DNA of 64,000 bases from Diphasiastrum complanatum (taxonomy: Eukaryota > Streptophyta > Lycopodiopsida > Lycopodiales > Lycopodiaceae). The stretch is taken from NCBI GenBank assembly GCA_029204225.1, contig CM055100.1:11302769-11366768 (forward strand), read 5' to 3'. Positions 1 through 11,189 of the stretch are shown here, piece after piece; the first letter of the stretch is position 1, and each line of letters starts with the position of its first letter. A program made the translations under genes and the position numbers. The notes beneath the pieces are model-generated. The model was given only the letters and a program-made list of their open reading frames with translations. It did not search any database and was not told where the DNA came from.

Positions 1-2
1 GA

Positions 3-158
3 ACTCCTTTTGAGGACCGATTAGATAGGATTGTTCCTAGATTCACAACGAGTGTCAATATCTTGGAAACAACATGGGAAAATGCAAGCAAATTGTCATT
101 TGCTATAGATTACCTGTCAATGATGCTCTACCCATGCAGTGTTAGAACTCCAAATTGA
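3..158 (+). other. Possible 3'-terminal exon of a gene starting left of the window
   Basis: An open frame of 51 codons runs from the window edge to a TGA at 156-158. Its composition is protein-like (it contains LDRIVPRFTTSVNILETTW and FAIDYLSMMLYPC). No start codon is visible because the edge cuts it. I do not recognise the family. It is followed at once by a CA microsatellite and non-coding DNA, as expected for a 3' end. It could equally be a chance open frame. Confidence 0.25.
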
Positions 159-183
159 CATTGTTTGGGTTCCCTACAACTTG

Positions 184-193
<10 letters not shown>

Positions 194-275
<82 letters not shown>
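194..275. repeat. (CA)n microsatellite
   Basis: Uninterrupted CA dinucleotide tract of about 41 units, preceded by a short CT run at 184-194. The His-Thr open frame across it is an artefact of the repeat. Confidence 0.98.
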
Positions 276-278
<3 letters not shown>

Positions 279-1254
279 GGAAAGGTGATAGGGATTTTGT
301 AGCCCACTTAAATCGATTTGTCAGCATTTATCCATAAATCATTATAGAGTATTGAGTATTGATGAGAAACAATTTTTCGATTTGACAAGCATCGGATAAA
401 AGATCATCTCTGGCGAGATGGTCTTTGCTTTTTTGTTGTTAGAATATACCTTAATTCCTGATCTAGGAGATCTTTTTGGTACTGCAATGCTTTGCATTTA
501 TCTGATCTGCTGGGTCCGGAACCATTTCGGTTTATAGGTGTTGTAGCAGTAGGCTGGCTTGCGAATGAGTGATTCCACAATCATTGCAGAAATTAGTAAA
601 TCAATTTGAGATGTATTCTCCACCTCAATCTGTTCTAATCTGCCTCACTATTTAGAATGGTGGTGTATGGGGCGAGGGTGCAATCGTTTTCTTGCTTACT
701 CTATGGTTTCCTACTAGTGCACGTCCAAGGCGTTTCCTACTGGAGGTGTCTAAGGCCTCTCCCAGCTAGAATAAGTAGTATCGGATCACTTCGGTGGGAT
801 GACTATGTACAAGGATGGGTGGTGAGAACCATCAGATTAGAGGTATGCGTAGCCATCGTCATTGCATTGGCAAGGATTGATGCTAAATTGCAGAGTGAAA
901 AGAGTTAAGATGCCACACAGCTGGGATGGCCGGTTGGTCGAATACGTTTGAGAGATGCTAGACAGCTGGGCGAGTGGGCAAAGCTGGGTCAAGACAAAAT
1001 GGTCAGGGTCTTTCAAGAAATGCACAAACTTTTCTCTCAGGCGGCAATTTCTTCTATGTCAAGAATCTGTGTGAATAACGTACGCGCCCACTAATAAAAG
1101 TTATTAACTGTGATCAGTGGAGGCCCAAAATGTGGTGAGCGAGTAACTTATGTCACCGGTTTGGATGAATTTAGGATTTTTATTTATTTATTTATTTATT
1201 TTGAATACATATGTATACCTCCTCGAGTACTCTTGTGGCTTACAAAAATCAATG
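276..1254. other. No gene recognised
   Basis: Low-complexity and unique AT-rich DNA with only short chance open frames. A short (TTTA)n run lies at about 1181-1202. I see no transposon domain, RNA gene or spliced coding signal that I can support. Confidence 0.5.
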
Positions 1255-1600
1255 AATGACTCGCAGAGACAGGGGAATGACGCGCACAGACACGAGAACT
1301 TACTCGTTCAAATAAATTTACGACTCGCACATGCATGTTCAGTGCAAGGGTGGGAGATGACTCGTACTCGCAGATGACTCGTAGAAAAGATGAATCGCAG
1401 ATGACTCGTGCAAGGGTGGGAGATGACTCGTACAGAAAATGACTCGTACAAAAAATGACTTGCAGATGGCTTGTGCAAGGGTGGGAGATGACTTGTACTC
1501 GCAGATGACTCGTAGATGACTCTTGGACAGGTAACTTACCATTCGTAGATGACTCGTACAAAAGACGACTCAAGAAATTTACGACTCGCACAACAGCTCT
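1255..1600. repeat. Minisatellite built on GATGACTCGT
   Basis: The unit GATGACTCGT (or ACGAGTCATC on the other strand) and close variants (ATGACTTGCA, ACGACTCGCA) recur more than a dozen times, linked by the recurring phrase GTGCAAGGGTGGGAGATGAC. Copies are degenerate and unevenly spaced. Overlapping minus-strand open frames (1196-1735 and 1339-1542) are translations of this repeat and not genes. Confidence 0.85.
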
Positions 1601-1824
1601 TGCATCGTACCTAGAAATCAAATTCCTAAACTGGGTATATGCATGAGAACCATACCATTCTTCCCTTTCCACGAAGATCGGCTTTAGGGAATCAAGTATT
1701 AGCAAAATTGCAATTCCACCAAATGTACTCAACATGCAGGTCTACAAATTTACAAAGAAATCCTTAACCTCTCCATGCTTTAATTGGAATCAAGCGTTTA
1801 TATTACCAATAGTCCATACAAAAA

Positions 1825-1898
1825 TGGACATACTGATTTTACAATCAACTATCAATGAACAATCAACTGGACATACTGATTTTACAATCAACTATCAA
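1825..1898. repeat. 31-bp direct duplication, 43-bp period
   Basis: A 31-base block starting TGGACATACTGATTTTACAA occurs at 1825-1855 and again at 1868-1898 with no mismatch. Confidence 0.95.
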
Positions 1899-2251
1899 CA
1901 TGATTCAGCACATAGTGGACTGATGCATGCTATTCAGAACTTAATTGAGCGAAATCTAGCAATGAAATAAGTAACTAAATCAACCATTAATAGATTTTTC
2001 AACACCAATTAAAAATTTTCTCAAGAAATTATGAAATTACATATAGATTCCTACAAATTCACAACATCTTTTACCAAAAATCCTTGTAGAAGTGCACTCT
2101 ACCATAATTTCGAAAAGTATGCTACTTATCCGGAATTTTTGAATCCAGCTCCATAATTCCCTTGAGAAAAAACAACACTCCAGACCAGGATGTAACTCCA
2201 AGTGCTTCGATCTTCCATCCTATCCCGCATCTTGGTCGTGCTCTGATACCA

Positions 2252-2640
2252 ATATAAAGACCCTAAAGGATCACCCCTAAGATAAGGATAGTAGAACACA
2301 ATAAGAGAGACAATGGAGCCAAACCGCCCAACCAATCCTAGATCAAACCTGGATCTAGCCCCCAAGCCATGCCATGTGAAGCACGAGGAGAAGAGAAAAA
2401 CTGGTAACCTAAACCCAATATGTCGACGAGAGAATTCCTATATAGAGAGTAGAGTCCTATGCATGAACCTTGCAACCCCCATGCAGGTCAACTATAAATA
2501 GATCACATCTCTTCATGCAGTCCTCCTGCATAGCTATATCCGTCACATAGACATGCAGTATTCCATAAGTCTCAATTAGAGTGTCTGGGTCCTCTCAAGC
2601 TAATTAGTCACAAACTGGCCTTGACATGAAATTTGTGACA
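2252..2640 (-). mobile_element. LTR relic with primer-binding site (5' end of a minus-strand retrotransposon)
   Basis: On the minus strand the segment starts TGTCACAAATTTCATG at 2640 and ends just before TTGGTATCAGAGCACGAC. The latter contains the 12-base complement of the initiator tRNA-Met 3' end (2240-2251). A TATA-like CTATTTATAG lies on the minus strand at about 2492-2501, where an LTR promoter is expected. No gag or pol follows to the left, so only the 5' LTR and a little leader remain. The start boundary is inferred from the TG and is less certain than the primer-binding site. Confidence 0.6.
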
Positions 2641-2661
2641 GACGAAATTACACGTCGACTG

Positions 2662-3542
2662 TTTTAGAGAAGTGACACTGTTTGCGAAAAATGCAAAATA
2701 TGTGATCAATCAACAATCTCAAAACCTTGGAGGGCTGGTCTACCACATTAGGACTATTCTAGGTCCTTAACTGAATATGGCCATGACATTAGGCGTGAGA
2801 GACAGCCATACATTTCTCTTTTGTAAGAGGAGTGAGAGTTAATTTCATTCAACAAGAATGCAAAAGGATGTAGAACAGTAGCGAATCTATATAATAAAGT
2901 TGTAGTAACAACAATCAGACCACAATACAATTGTGCTGATAAGTGTGTGATCCTACTCACAGATTCAAAGCAATTGCAAAAGTTCTAAATATCTCTCTCT
3001 CTCTATATATATAATCACTAACTCTAAGGAGTCAACTACTGAAAGACCTGTTCTGGTCGTTTAATCTTTGTCAGATCATCCTCTGATATGTGATGACTAA
3101 TGACTTATATCTCTTATGATATCTTCAATCGCTCATTTACACATTTACAAGATTGCTTAACAACTGATTAAGTAACTAATTAGAATAGTTGTTATTGGAG
3201 CATGAAGATGTAGACAACCTGTGAGGAATTCTGTGTATTTTTGTAGAGTGTCGGGTTTTTCGTCTGTGAATAATCCCGTGTAAAACTACAGTCTCGGGTA
3301 TTTCGCCTGTGTAGAATCCCGTGTAAAACTACAGTTGCGGGTTTTTCTTCACAAGTGTCGCCTGTCAGAGACTGCACACGTAAAAATGTAGTGTCACTTT
3401 TTGTCCTAATTGTTGTCTGTCAAAAACTACATGTAAAAATGTAGTGTCGCCTTTTTGAAAATTGTCACTTGTTAGAAACTGCATGTAAAAATGCAGTATC
3501 ACATATTTTGCATTTTTCGCAAACAGTGTCACTTTTCTAAAA
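2662..3542. repeat. Inverted repeat, 45-bp arms about 790 bp apart
   Basis: The 45 bases at 2662-2706 are the reverse complement of 3498-3542 with one mismatch. The core GTGACACTGTTTGCGAAAAA is shared by both arms. No coding sequence lies between them. The right arm abuts a block of degenerate tandem repeats. It could be the termini of a fold-back or MITE-like element, or two opposed copies of one LTR segment. Confidence 0.8.
3215..3500. repeat. Degenerate tandem repeats (GTCGGGTTTTTCGC / GTAAAACTACAGT)
   Basis: About five units of roughly 50-60 bp, each carrying a 'gtgtcgggtttttcgcctgt'-like phrase followed by 'gtaaaactacagt' or 'gtaaaaatgtagt'. Another copy lies at about 3625-3665, and the same phrase appears at about 29,345-29,395 inside a copia LTR. 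This suggests the block is LTR-derived. Confidence 0.75.
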
Positions 3543-3840
3543 GTGCCTTAATGGCCCAAAAACAACTTTCATAAGTGTTGCTAAACACTTGGTTGCTCAA
3601 GAAGATAAAATTTGGTGACAGTGTCGAGTGTCGGATTTTTCGCCTGCTGAAAAACCTGAGTAAATATGCAGACTGTTGAAAAACACTTCATTTTCTGCAA
3701 GTTTCATTTGAGAGAGTAAAATTGAGAGAAGGAAGGAGGGCAGTCAGGAACAGTAGGAGTAAGATTAAATTCCAACATGGTGTAGGTAATTAGATTACTT
3801 ACACATGAATCCTGTAATGCCTGTATATTCCAACGACATG

Positions 3841-3984
3841 CACTACAAATTGGCCGGTGACGGAAATTTTTTTGGTGTGGCAATGCCACGCATGGCACTA
3901 CCACGCGAGGCCCAACGGTTCAAATCTGGTCATCGTCTTATGTGCGTGGCAATGGGCATGTCAAAGTGCTTATATTTGTAGTTG
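3841..3984. mobile_element. Possible short CACTA-type MITE
   Basis: The segment opens CACTACAAATTGGCC and closes with ATATTTGTAGTTG, giving short imperfect terminal inverted repeats of the CACTA type. Inside, GTGGCAATGCCACGC-like subterminal motifs recur in both orientations. I could not find a clean 3-bp target duplication. Confidence 0.35.
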
Positions 3985-6830
3985 TGAACTTATGGAAACC
4001 ATATAATTCTTCAAAAAAGTATTTCATTCTTGTAGATTTATATCCCTCAAGCATAAGTAAAAGAAAGCCAATACAAAACCAAAAGGTATACTGGATGTCA
4101 TTCATTTAGATATTGAAAAATTACAATATAGAGAAAGAACTCCAAACAAGCTTACAAATAGTGGTATATTATTTTATAAATCCAAATACATTTTGGATAT
4201 GCATGGAGGTTTTGGAAAGCTTGATGAGATTTCATTTCCATTTTTTTGTGGTGATGAATGGCTTACTGATCCAGATAGTATTGTGTCAGAATCCTTTAGA
4301 TGTAAACTACTGGCAAATGTGAAAATTCAATGAAATTAAGTATTGAAGTCATTAGATTAAGTTGGTATTATTTTTTGAATATAGTTGTTGAATTCTTTTC
4401 AAGTGCACGTGTTCATAGAACAAATAAAGTAGGTGTTTATAGCACACACAATTAATTTTTTTGTAAAGAATTACTAGATGATATTCTTTTAGATCTAACG
4501 GATAAAAATAGGGATTGTAAGACAGTCGGAGACATAGATTGTAGAGTTAAAAAATCTTCTATGACCTTCCATTATCATATTGAGAGACAAATGCTTAGTC
4601 ATACATTTAGTCTTGGATGCCACTTTGATCTTCTATGACCTTCCGTTAGATCATATTGAGAGAAAAATATTTAGTCTTACATCTATTCATCAGAGATGGA
4701 AAAGATTAAGTGGGACTTGGATGCCACTAATTCAAGTCCTTGAAATGGATGCTCTTACAAATTGAAAAGAGGTGCACATTATATACAATGAAAAGGTTCT
4801 AAAACCTGCTTATTACGAAATTCAAGGATTATTGCAGTATAAGAGATGTTGTTCCCCAAAGAGAGCACATAGGAGAGTAATTCTGTCATTATGATGGAAA
4901 TAAGGATATATCAGTGATGCATAGTGAAATGGAATGGAAATGATAGGAAATCTAGTTATCAATGATATTTAGATAAGGCAGCCAGAACCACCAAGCCCAA
5001 GGAAAAAATGTAATAAATCGAATAGAGACAGATTTAATGATAGTTCCAAACAATATACCTCTCTCTTACAATAGCTATGTATGATCATTATTGTCTTGAG
5101 TGGTTAAACAATCAACTACACACACATTCTAATTAACCACAAGTTCCAAGATAATGAATCCTCCAGTTCTGACTCAGTAGCTAAGCAATATGCAAAATGA
5201 CTCGGAGAATCAGAGATCTCCTCTCATCCTACTCTTGTCACTATTTCCTAACTACATGTTGACACAAAGTTAAATAGCAAAAGAACACACGTTAAGTTTT
5301 CATGCAACCTTCGGAAAGAAAGGAGTGATGGCCTGTTCTCTAACTGATTGCTTTTAGAGTCAAATAGTATTTCGATACCTGACCTAGTCAAATGGTCAAA
5401 GTTGGGAAATCGATCAAGGTCTGGATCGAATTGGATCGATACAGCTATTATGCTTTCCAAGTTTCCTGAAGGTAGCTCTGGTATGCGTGAAGGAGCACGT
5501 CTACTACAGATGATCAAATCCGTTCCTGGTATGCCGCCAGTCATATTATGAGGAGGTTCGGAACCTTTCAAATGTCAGATGTTGAAAGTCGTCTTTTTGG
5601 AAAAGATACTCTGCCATAACCGTTAACCATTTGTAGACTCTGAGACAAATAGAAAATAGGAAAATCTGATCCAGGGTCGAATCGGATCGGTTCGGTTTGA
5701 TGGATTGATTTCCTGTGGGTCAGGTTGTGTAGCTCTGAATCGAGTTTGTAGTTCAAGTTAGAACTTGACAGTTGCAGTTTATTCTAATAAAGGCACATAG
5801 TTGGAATACCATACAATGTTGTTAATGAATTCGTGGCTGGAGATTATCATTGTTGTTGTAGATCGAAAAACCACTGGCAATTGAAGATCGCTTTCTACTA
5901 TTCTTTCTCTACAAAGATAAATTTATGAAGTTCGTTGACAAACTGCAAGCAGTCATTTGAAGGTCGAACCACCTGAAATCGAAATATGTAGAATTGATTC
6001 TGTAGTGTTCCCAGGATCGAAAATCTGAATCGGAAATGTGGGTTGATGGCTGTGGGCAGCTGAGAACGCGTGAAGACATCCTTTGAAGATCGAATTAACC
6101 CTAGCCAAAATGAAGGTGGTTCCTTGCCTCTAATTTTGATATTGTCTTTAATGTAAAGGCTAAGGAATTGATGAAATCCAAGAAGAGTCGATCTACAAGA
6201 TGGCCTCCTTGAGAATTATGGACATTGCGTTTAGATACATAGCTAACTTCCTTGGAAAGATAGAACCCTCCCTAAGAAATAAGGGTACATCAATTATCTT
6301 TATGTCTTTCCAAACAGCCATGACTAAAACAAAATATTTGGGTGTGCCCTGATCCTGAGGCAAACTAGCCACATTGATATAGGCTTTAAAGATTGATTTA
6401 GCTAGTAGCGCCAACGTATCATTTGTTTTCCAAACATGGTATATGGGTAATACAGTTAACATTCTATGCAGAAATTATGATCTAGTGGAGAGTGTAGATT
6501 AGAGATGCAATCACTGAGTGATTTCCAACCATCGAAACCATAAATAGCATCCACAAGTAACAGAGTGATGGAGGAGCTCACAAAGCAAAAGCATCTTTAT
6601 TACAAAGAGATTGATACATATACAAATAAAGGTCCCTTTTGCATGAGGATGCCATGTGACATAGACCTAATAAGTGCATGAAATTTACTATTGGCCTCTA
6701 CGTGGCATTTTAGGCTATATACAGATGTAATCCCATTATTGGCCTGGGACAAGCCCCTGGGCAACTGGCTTTTTACCTAAAGCCTACCAAACTGAAACAA
6801 TACATAACTGTAAACTACAATCACAGTTCA
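3985..6830. other. Unrecognised AT-rich DNA
   Basis: Nothing here could be assigned to a gene. At about 4555-4690 a block with 'cttctatgaccttcc' and 'catattgagag' is duplicated. Short open frames at 4113-4322 and 5248-5571 have no motif I recognise and are probably chance. The base composition resembles old, degraded transposon sequence. Confidence 0.4.
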
Positions 6831-6839
6831 AATTTGAAC

Positions 6840-7306
6840 ATTGGGTACATTAAATCTAGTCCCAAAATAGTAGGGTTTTTCATATTGGAGGGAAAGCCAA
6901 GTGGCCAAATAGGGTTTTGACTTGTTATAAAAGCATGTGACTCATGGAGAGACACATCTTCTCTCTTCTCTTTCTCATTTCATCATTATACATGGTTCTC
7001 TTTGGGTTCTACTACTCATTGGTGCACTCTCATGGTGTTATCTTGCAATTCTATGTGTAGAATAATCATTTGTTGCTATTTTCGGTTTCACACGTGTGAA
7101 ATATAGTAGGGTGCTATAATTGTATAGACAAAAACTATATTTTATATTTTGGTTCATATTTGATTAGTATATCTTAGAGTTTGCATCTCATTTTGTATGT
7201 AGATGCTGATTTTTCTACATTGGCAAGATTGTTGGTTTGCTCTTTTTTGTATCCAAAGATCAGGGACATGGATTTGGATCTTGAATCCTTCAGATGGTAT
7301 CAGAGC
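6840..7306 (+). mobile_element. Copia 5' LTR relic and primer-binding site
   Basis: TGGTATCAGAGC at 7295-7306 is a perfect initiator tRNA-Met primer-binding site. The upstream 450 bp has LTR character: a 16-base perfect palindrome TTTCACACGTGTGAAA at 7086-7101 (also found, 14 bases long, in the young copia LTR at 50,442) and a TATA-like TTATAAAAGC near 6925. Downstream to about 7790 is leader-type sequence whose diverged inverted copy lies at 11,890-12,300. The left LTR boundary is not defined. Confidence 0.6.
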
Positions 7307-7800
7307 TATTGTGTTTCAGGTTATGAAAGGATCAGCCACATTTAGCAAGGATTTGGAGGAGTTACCAATGCTAGAGCATGCTAGATTGATTTCTACTAAA
7401 AAATCTCAATTTTTGCATATGTAGAATTGATCTTTTGTAAGTCAAAACTCAATATAGGTTTATATACTTGATCAATTCTAATTTCACACTTGGTTTATTG
7501 GAACTACTAGGAAGGTCTCATTGGAGGCTATAAGATGATATATCAAGTTTTTAGAAACTTGCATGCAGAATTTGAGATATTCAATTTTTTGTGATTTTGT
7601 CAAAACTCTAATTTTGGCTGGATCTCTAGTTTGTGAGGTTATTGAACCTCATTTGAGTGTGTTTCAATCTTAGGAAGTGGCAAGAATCATTATATTGAGG
7701 ATAGATCATAGGTTGATCAAGATTTTTTTATGTGTTGATTTTCTAGTTAGATTCAGTGCTAGAAGAGATTTGAGACTCTGAATGCACAATTTCAAGTACT
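7307..7800 (+). mobile_element. Copia leader (untranslated) relic
   Basis: Non-coding sequence after the primer-binding site. It contains 'aggaaggtctcattggaggc' and 'tttgtcaaaactctaat' phrases that recur, inverted and diverged, at 11,890-12,300. This marks both as leader regions of one copia family. Confidence 0.5.
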
Positions 7801-7840
7801 TTAGTTGCTTTATAAACATCCTTACTGAAAGGTGTTCTAG

Positions 7841-8880
7841 TCATCTTGCCTTTAAGATAAGATTTGCAGGTAGTTCAAATATCTCTACTTTTGATTTGGA
7901 CTCCTTGAATTCTCTGACTTTTGTTGGCTTGTACAAGGCTTCCATATTCATGTGACATAGTCTCTTGTGCCACAATACATCTGTCGATTCCTGAGTTTGA
8001 TTTGCTTGTTCGATTCTTGTTTGAATGTTTAGGTGATATAAATTTCCTTCTCTGTTGCCTTTAGCAACCAGATTATAATAATCTTTGTTGAACAGTTTAC
8101 AAGAGTTCTTTGTGAAGGTTACTGACATGCCTGTATCGACTATCGTAGCTACAAATAGAAGATCTTTATCAAGAGTACGGACATAGAGAACTTCCTCCAG
8201 TTTCTTGTCACCCTGATTTGTGTCCATCCATAATACACTGGTTCCATTAACCACATGTTTAGAATTGTCTCCAAGTATAATGAATCTCGAATAGTTCGTC
8301 TTCTTGTACTCAGGCAAAAAAAATTTCGAGGAAACAAAATGTGAGTGGCTCCCGAATCAAGTACTACATCTCAAATTGAATTGGATGAACAACATAGATC
8401 AACACTAACATAAGCTGCTAGGTTCCTTGTTGCCCTGCCTTCTGCTGCTCTAGAGCATTCTGCTTTGTCTTCGACATAGTTTGAATATGAAAATTCGCTT
8501 TGATTCTGCTCCTTGTTGTTTATGGGATTCTGATAATAGTCTACTACTGCATGATCCCATTTATGACAATGAAGACATTCAATCTTTGGATTTAACCAAC
8601 ACTTTTTTTCTGTGTGATCTAATCTTCTGCATCTGTTGCAGATCTTCTTATCGTCGAAATTCTTTTGTTTTTTACCAGATTGTTGTTCATTTGTCTTAGA
8701 CTCATTCTTCTTAGACGACTCCCTCTTAAAATTAGACTTCTTAGAAGATTTATACTTCTGAGTAAATAGAGTTCACGAGCATCTACTTCCTCCTCAACTC
8801 CGTCTATTGCCTTTTGAAGTATCATTGTCGCATCTTTCACCAATAAGGTTCGAGTGGAATGACCTGGGTAGGGCTCGAAG
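7841..8880 (-). pseudogene. Copia gag-protease-integrase N-terminal relic
   Basis: Minus-strand remnant of a Ty1/copia polyprotein. Reading leftwards from about 8870 it shows charged gag C-terminal sequence, then two adjacent zinc-knuckle boxes at about 8520-8660. The first is CNRCRRLDHTEKKC, an intact CX2CX4HX4C. The second begins CLHCHKWDHAV but lacks its last Cys. Then comes the protease motif LDSGATHILF near 8340-8375, and the pre-integrase domain with LWHKRLCHMNMEAL near 7910-7960. The frame shifts at least twice, so no functional polyprotein remains. It stops abruptly at about 7841, before the integrase core. Its orientation is opposite to the LTR at 6.84-7.3 kb, so the two belong to different insertions or were inverted. 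Confidence 0.8.
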
Positions 8881-8914
8881 AATATAACTAAGCTATCTTT
8901 CCTTAGGAATTGTA

Positions 8915-9030
8915 TAGAAAAAGTTACATGACCTTACTTTCCGAGATGTTAAGGAGCATGTAGAAAAAGTTACATGACCTTACTTTCCGGGATGTTAAGT
9001 AGCATATAAAAAAAAATTACATGACCTTAA
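8915..9030. repeat. Tandem repeat, 46-bp unit, about 2.5 copies
   Basis: Units beginning TAGAAAAAGTTACATGACCT at 8915 and 8961 are nearly identical through TTTCCGAGATGTTAAGGAGC. A third, truncated unit starts near 9006. Confidence 0.9.
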
Positions 9031-9104
9031 TGCATAAGGTGCACGTGAAAAACATTTACAACAAAAAAAAACAAAAAGAGTTTTTACGTTTTGGAAAGTC
9101 ACCT

Positions 9105-9215
9105 CCTCGGCCATTCGGCTATAGGAAGGGCCTTCCTCCTAAGGCTACCACCCTCAGCCAAAGGCCTTTCCTTTGCAGAATGGCCTCGATGGGTAACCCC
9201 CCCCATACAGCCTAT
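9105..9215. repeat. GC-rich hairpin-forming island
   Basis: A short GC-rich stretch in AT-rich surroundings contains overlapping palindromes such as GGAAGGGCCTTCC and an 8-C run (9199-9206). The several short open frames here are not supported. A similar island lies at 28,640-28,770. Confidence 0.5.
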
Positions 9216-9358
9216 CCATGCAGTTGAGTTCAGATGTAGCCTCTTCCTCTCTCTCAAGTTATGTGGGGCGTAAATAAGGTGGTACATAAAGAGGCTTATA
9301 CGGACACATTGATGTAAATTAAAAGGTGTATTTACCTTGGTATACTACATAGTTGATT

Positions 9359-9572
9359 TTTAAGTGTTTTTTTTTTTTTGATACAGAGTTACGCCACTAG
9401 TGGGTTATACACAATATATACAGCCTGGCCACGCCATCTGGGCAACGCCAAGATCGGAGCAAGCTCCTTACAATGTCACTACGCAGCGGTTGGGATTCGA
9501 GCCTGTGCCATGCTGGTCGCAGTCAACCACTCTACCCAAGCACCGCGCTGCGATGGACTTTAAGTGTTTTTT
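9359..9572 (-). mobile_element. tRNA-derived SINE with poly(A) tail and 14-bp target-site duplications
   Basis: Read on the minus strand from 9558, the element has a tRNA-like head with an RNA polymerase III A box (in GCTTGGGTAGAGTGGTTGAC) and a B box (GGCTCGAATCCC) about 30 bases further on. An unrelated body of roughly 110 bp follows, then a poly(A) tail, seen as the T run at 9367-9379. It is flanked by the direct repeat TTTAAGTGTTTTTT at 9359-9372 and 9559-9572. Head, tail and flanking repeats together are the standard signs of LINE-mediated insertion. It lies within older CACTA relic sequence, so it is the younger insertion. Confidence 0.85.
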
Positions 9573-11155
9573 GAAAGCATATGCTTATGAGTACAATGAA
9601 TTTAATTTTTTATCAACAAGACGCGTCATACATGTAATTAAAAACCAAAATGATATACTATAACAATAACATGACATGTTAATCACTCAAACATGCAGCA
9701 TGCACAAGACATTTGTGTCATGTCAATGAATCAAGTAACAAGTACAATTGCATGTGTGAGCGATGTAATTAATAGTGTTGTAATTTTTTGTAGATCGTCG
9801 TGTATCATTCATTCACCTATTATTACATCAATATCATCTGTCAGATCATGTGACAAATCCACCCAATTAAATGAGTCTATCTCAAATTCTATCCACATGT
9901 ACGTCCCCTATGGCTTTGTTATTACGACTATCGTGATGATGAGATAATCGATAAGGTATATTGTGTGACACCAAATAGTCAAATAATGATGCACCATAAT
10001 CAATACAATTATTTGCCTGAGAAACATTCAAATCCAAAGTAGCATCAACTTGATCATCTTGTTCAAGCTGCATGTGTCCTCCATAACATCTCTATCCTCA
10101 CATATTTCTTACTTCGAGGATCATCTTGAATCACATACTACCATATAGGATAAATGAAAGACACCGGTATAATTATCACCATAAACATTGACATGTAATT
10201 ACTGTGTTAAACACATCTATGTACCTACCTTTTCACATTGTTCAAGAAAAACAATTGTATCACTTTGATCTTTTTAAATCCTGGTGGAGTCAATGGCAAA
10301 GTAGCCACTCTCATCGTTTTTCACAAGCGCATTGAGATTATTACAAATAACCTTAAACAAGTTTACAACAATTCGAGCATTTTGTGATGCTTTTTTCGAG
10401 TGTTTACCAAATACTTAACCATTTTTTTGGCCACTTCACACTCAGGGCAAGACTATCATTGATATAAGTGTCTGTACATGTGGAGGTAGAAACATCAAAA
10501 TTCAATGTAAATAAAGAGGTAGATAAACAAGTAATCACTGACAAGTATACTGACACTAATGACAATTACTTAACCTCCATATGATATGTTACAGAGAGGG
10601 CTTTCTAGAGTCTTTTGAAAAGACATGCTTATCAATACAATGGTTTTAATTCTCACTCAACAAAAAGGGCCATACATACAAGTAAAAACCAAAACAATAT
10701 GCAGTACCAATATCATGATGGATTGTTTAATTACTTATTAATAATGCATCATACATAGTATTGACTTGTGTCATGCTAGTTGATCAAGTAAGTAAGTACA
10801 AAAGTTTGAGCAATATAATCAAGAGTATGGCAAAATGCAATAACCGTTGTATATCATATATTCATTTTCTATTACATCAACATTTATATATTGCATATTT
10901 GTGACAAATTTACCAAACTAAATGAGTCTATTTCTAGCTTTATCCACGTAACCCCTATGGCTTCATTATCATGAGTTTGGTGATCTTTCTTAGTTCATGG
11001 TGATGGAAATGATTGATTTTATTGTGTAAAGTCAAATCATTAGATATTCATTCAGCATGATCAATAGTATCATTTTCTTGAAAACCATGCAGATCTAGAT
11101 CCACATCATTCTTATTCTAATCAACTTGATCATCTTCTTCATCCATAGCAAAACT
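9573..11155 (-). pseudogene. CACTA element 3'-region relics (DUF4216 block), two tandem diverged copies
   Basis: Minus-strand translation near 10,280-10,370 matches the DUF4216 block of the better-preserved copy at 14 kb (FKVICN followed by KNDESGYFAIDST). The 'WWYVIQ'-like segment follows near 10,090-10,150, and the acidic Asp-rich tail lies at about 9880-10,070. The sequence from 9561 to about 10,000 recurs, diverged, from about 10,600 to 11,000 (compare 'aaaagcatatgcttatgagtacaatg' with 'gaaaagacatgcttatcaatacaatg'), so two copies of the element's 3' end stand in tandem. No frame is intact. Confidence 0.65.
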
Positions 11156-11189
11156 TATGACATGACATTTGACCAACTGTAGATAGATG

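Noticed and set aside
155-337. Open frame with His-Thr repeat
   Set aside because: It is only the translation of the CA microsatellite.
1196-1735. Minus-strand 179-codon open frame
   Set aside because: Arises from the GATGACTCG minisatellite; its Ser/His/Leu-rich repeats have no protein signature.
9480-9560. Functional tRNA gene on the minus strand
   Set aside because: A and B boxes are present but the cloverleaf is not complete, and the sequence continues into a body with poly(A) and flanking repeats, so a SINE fits better.
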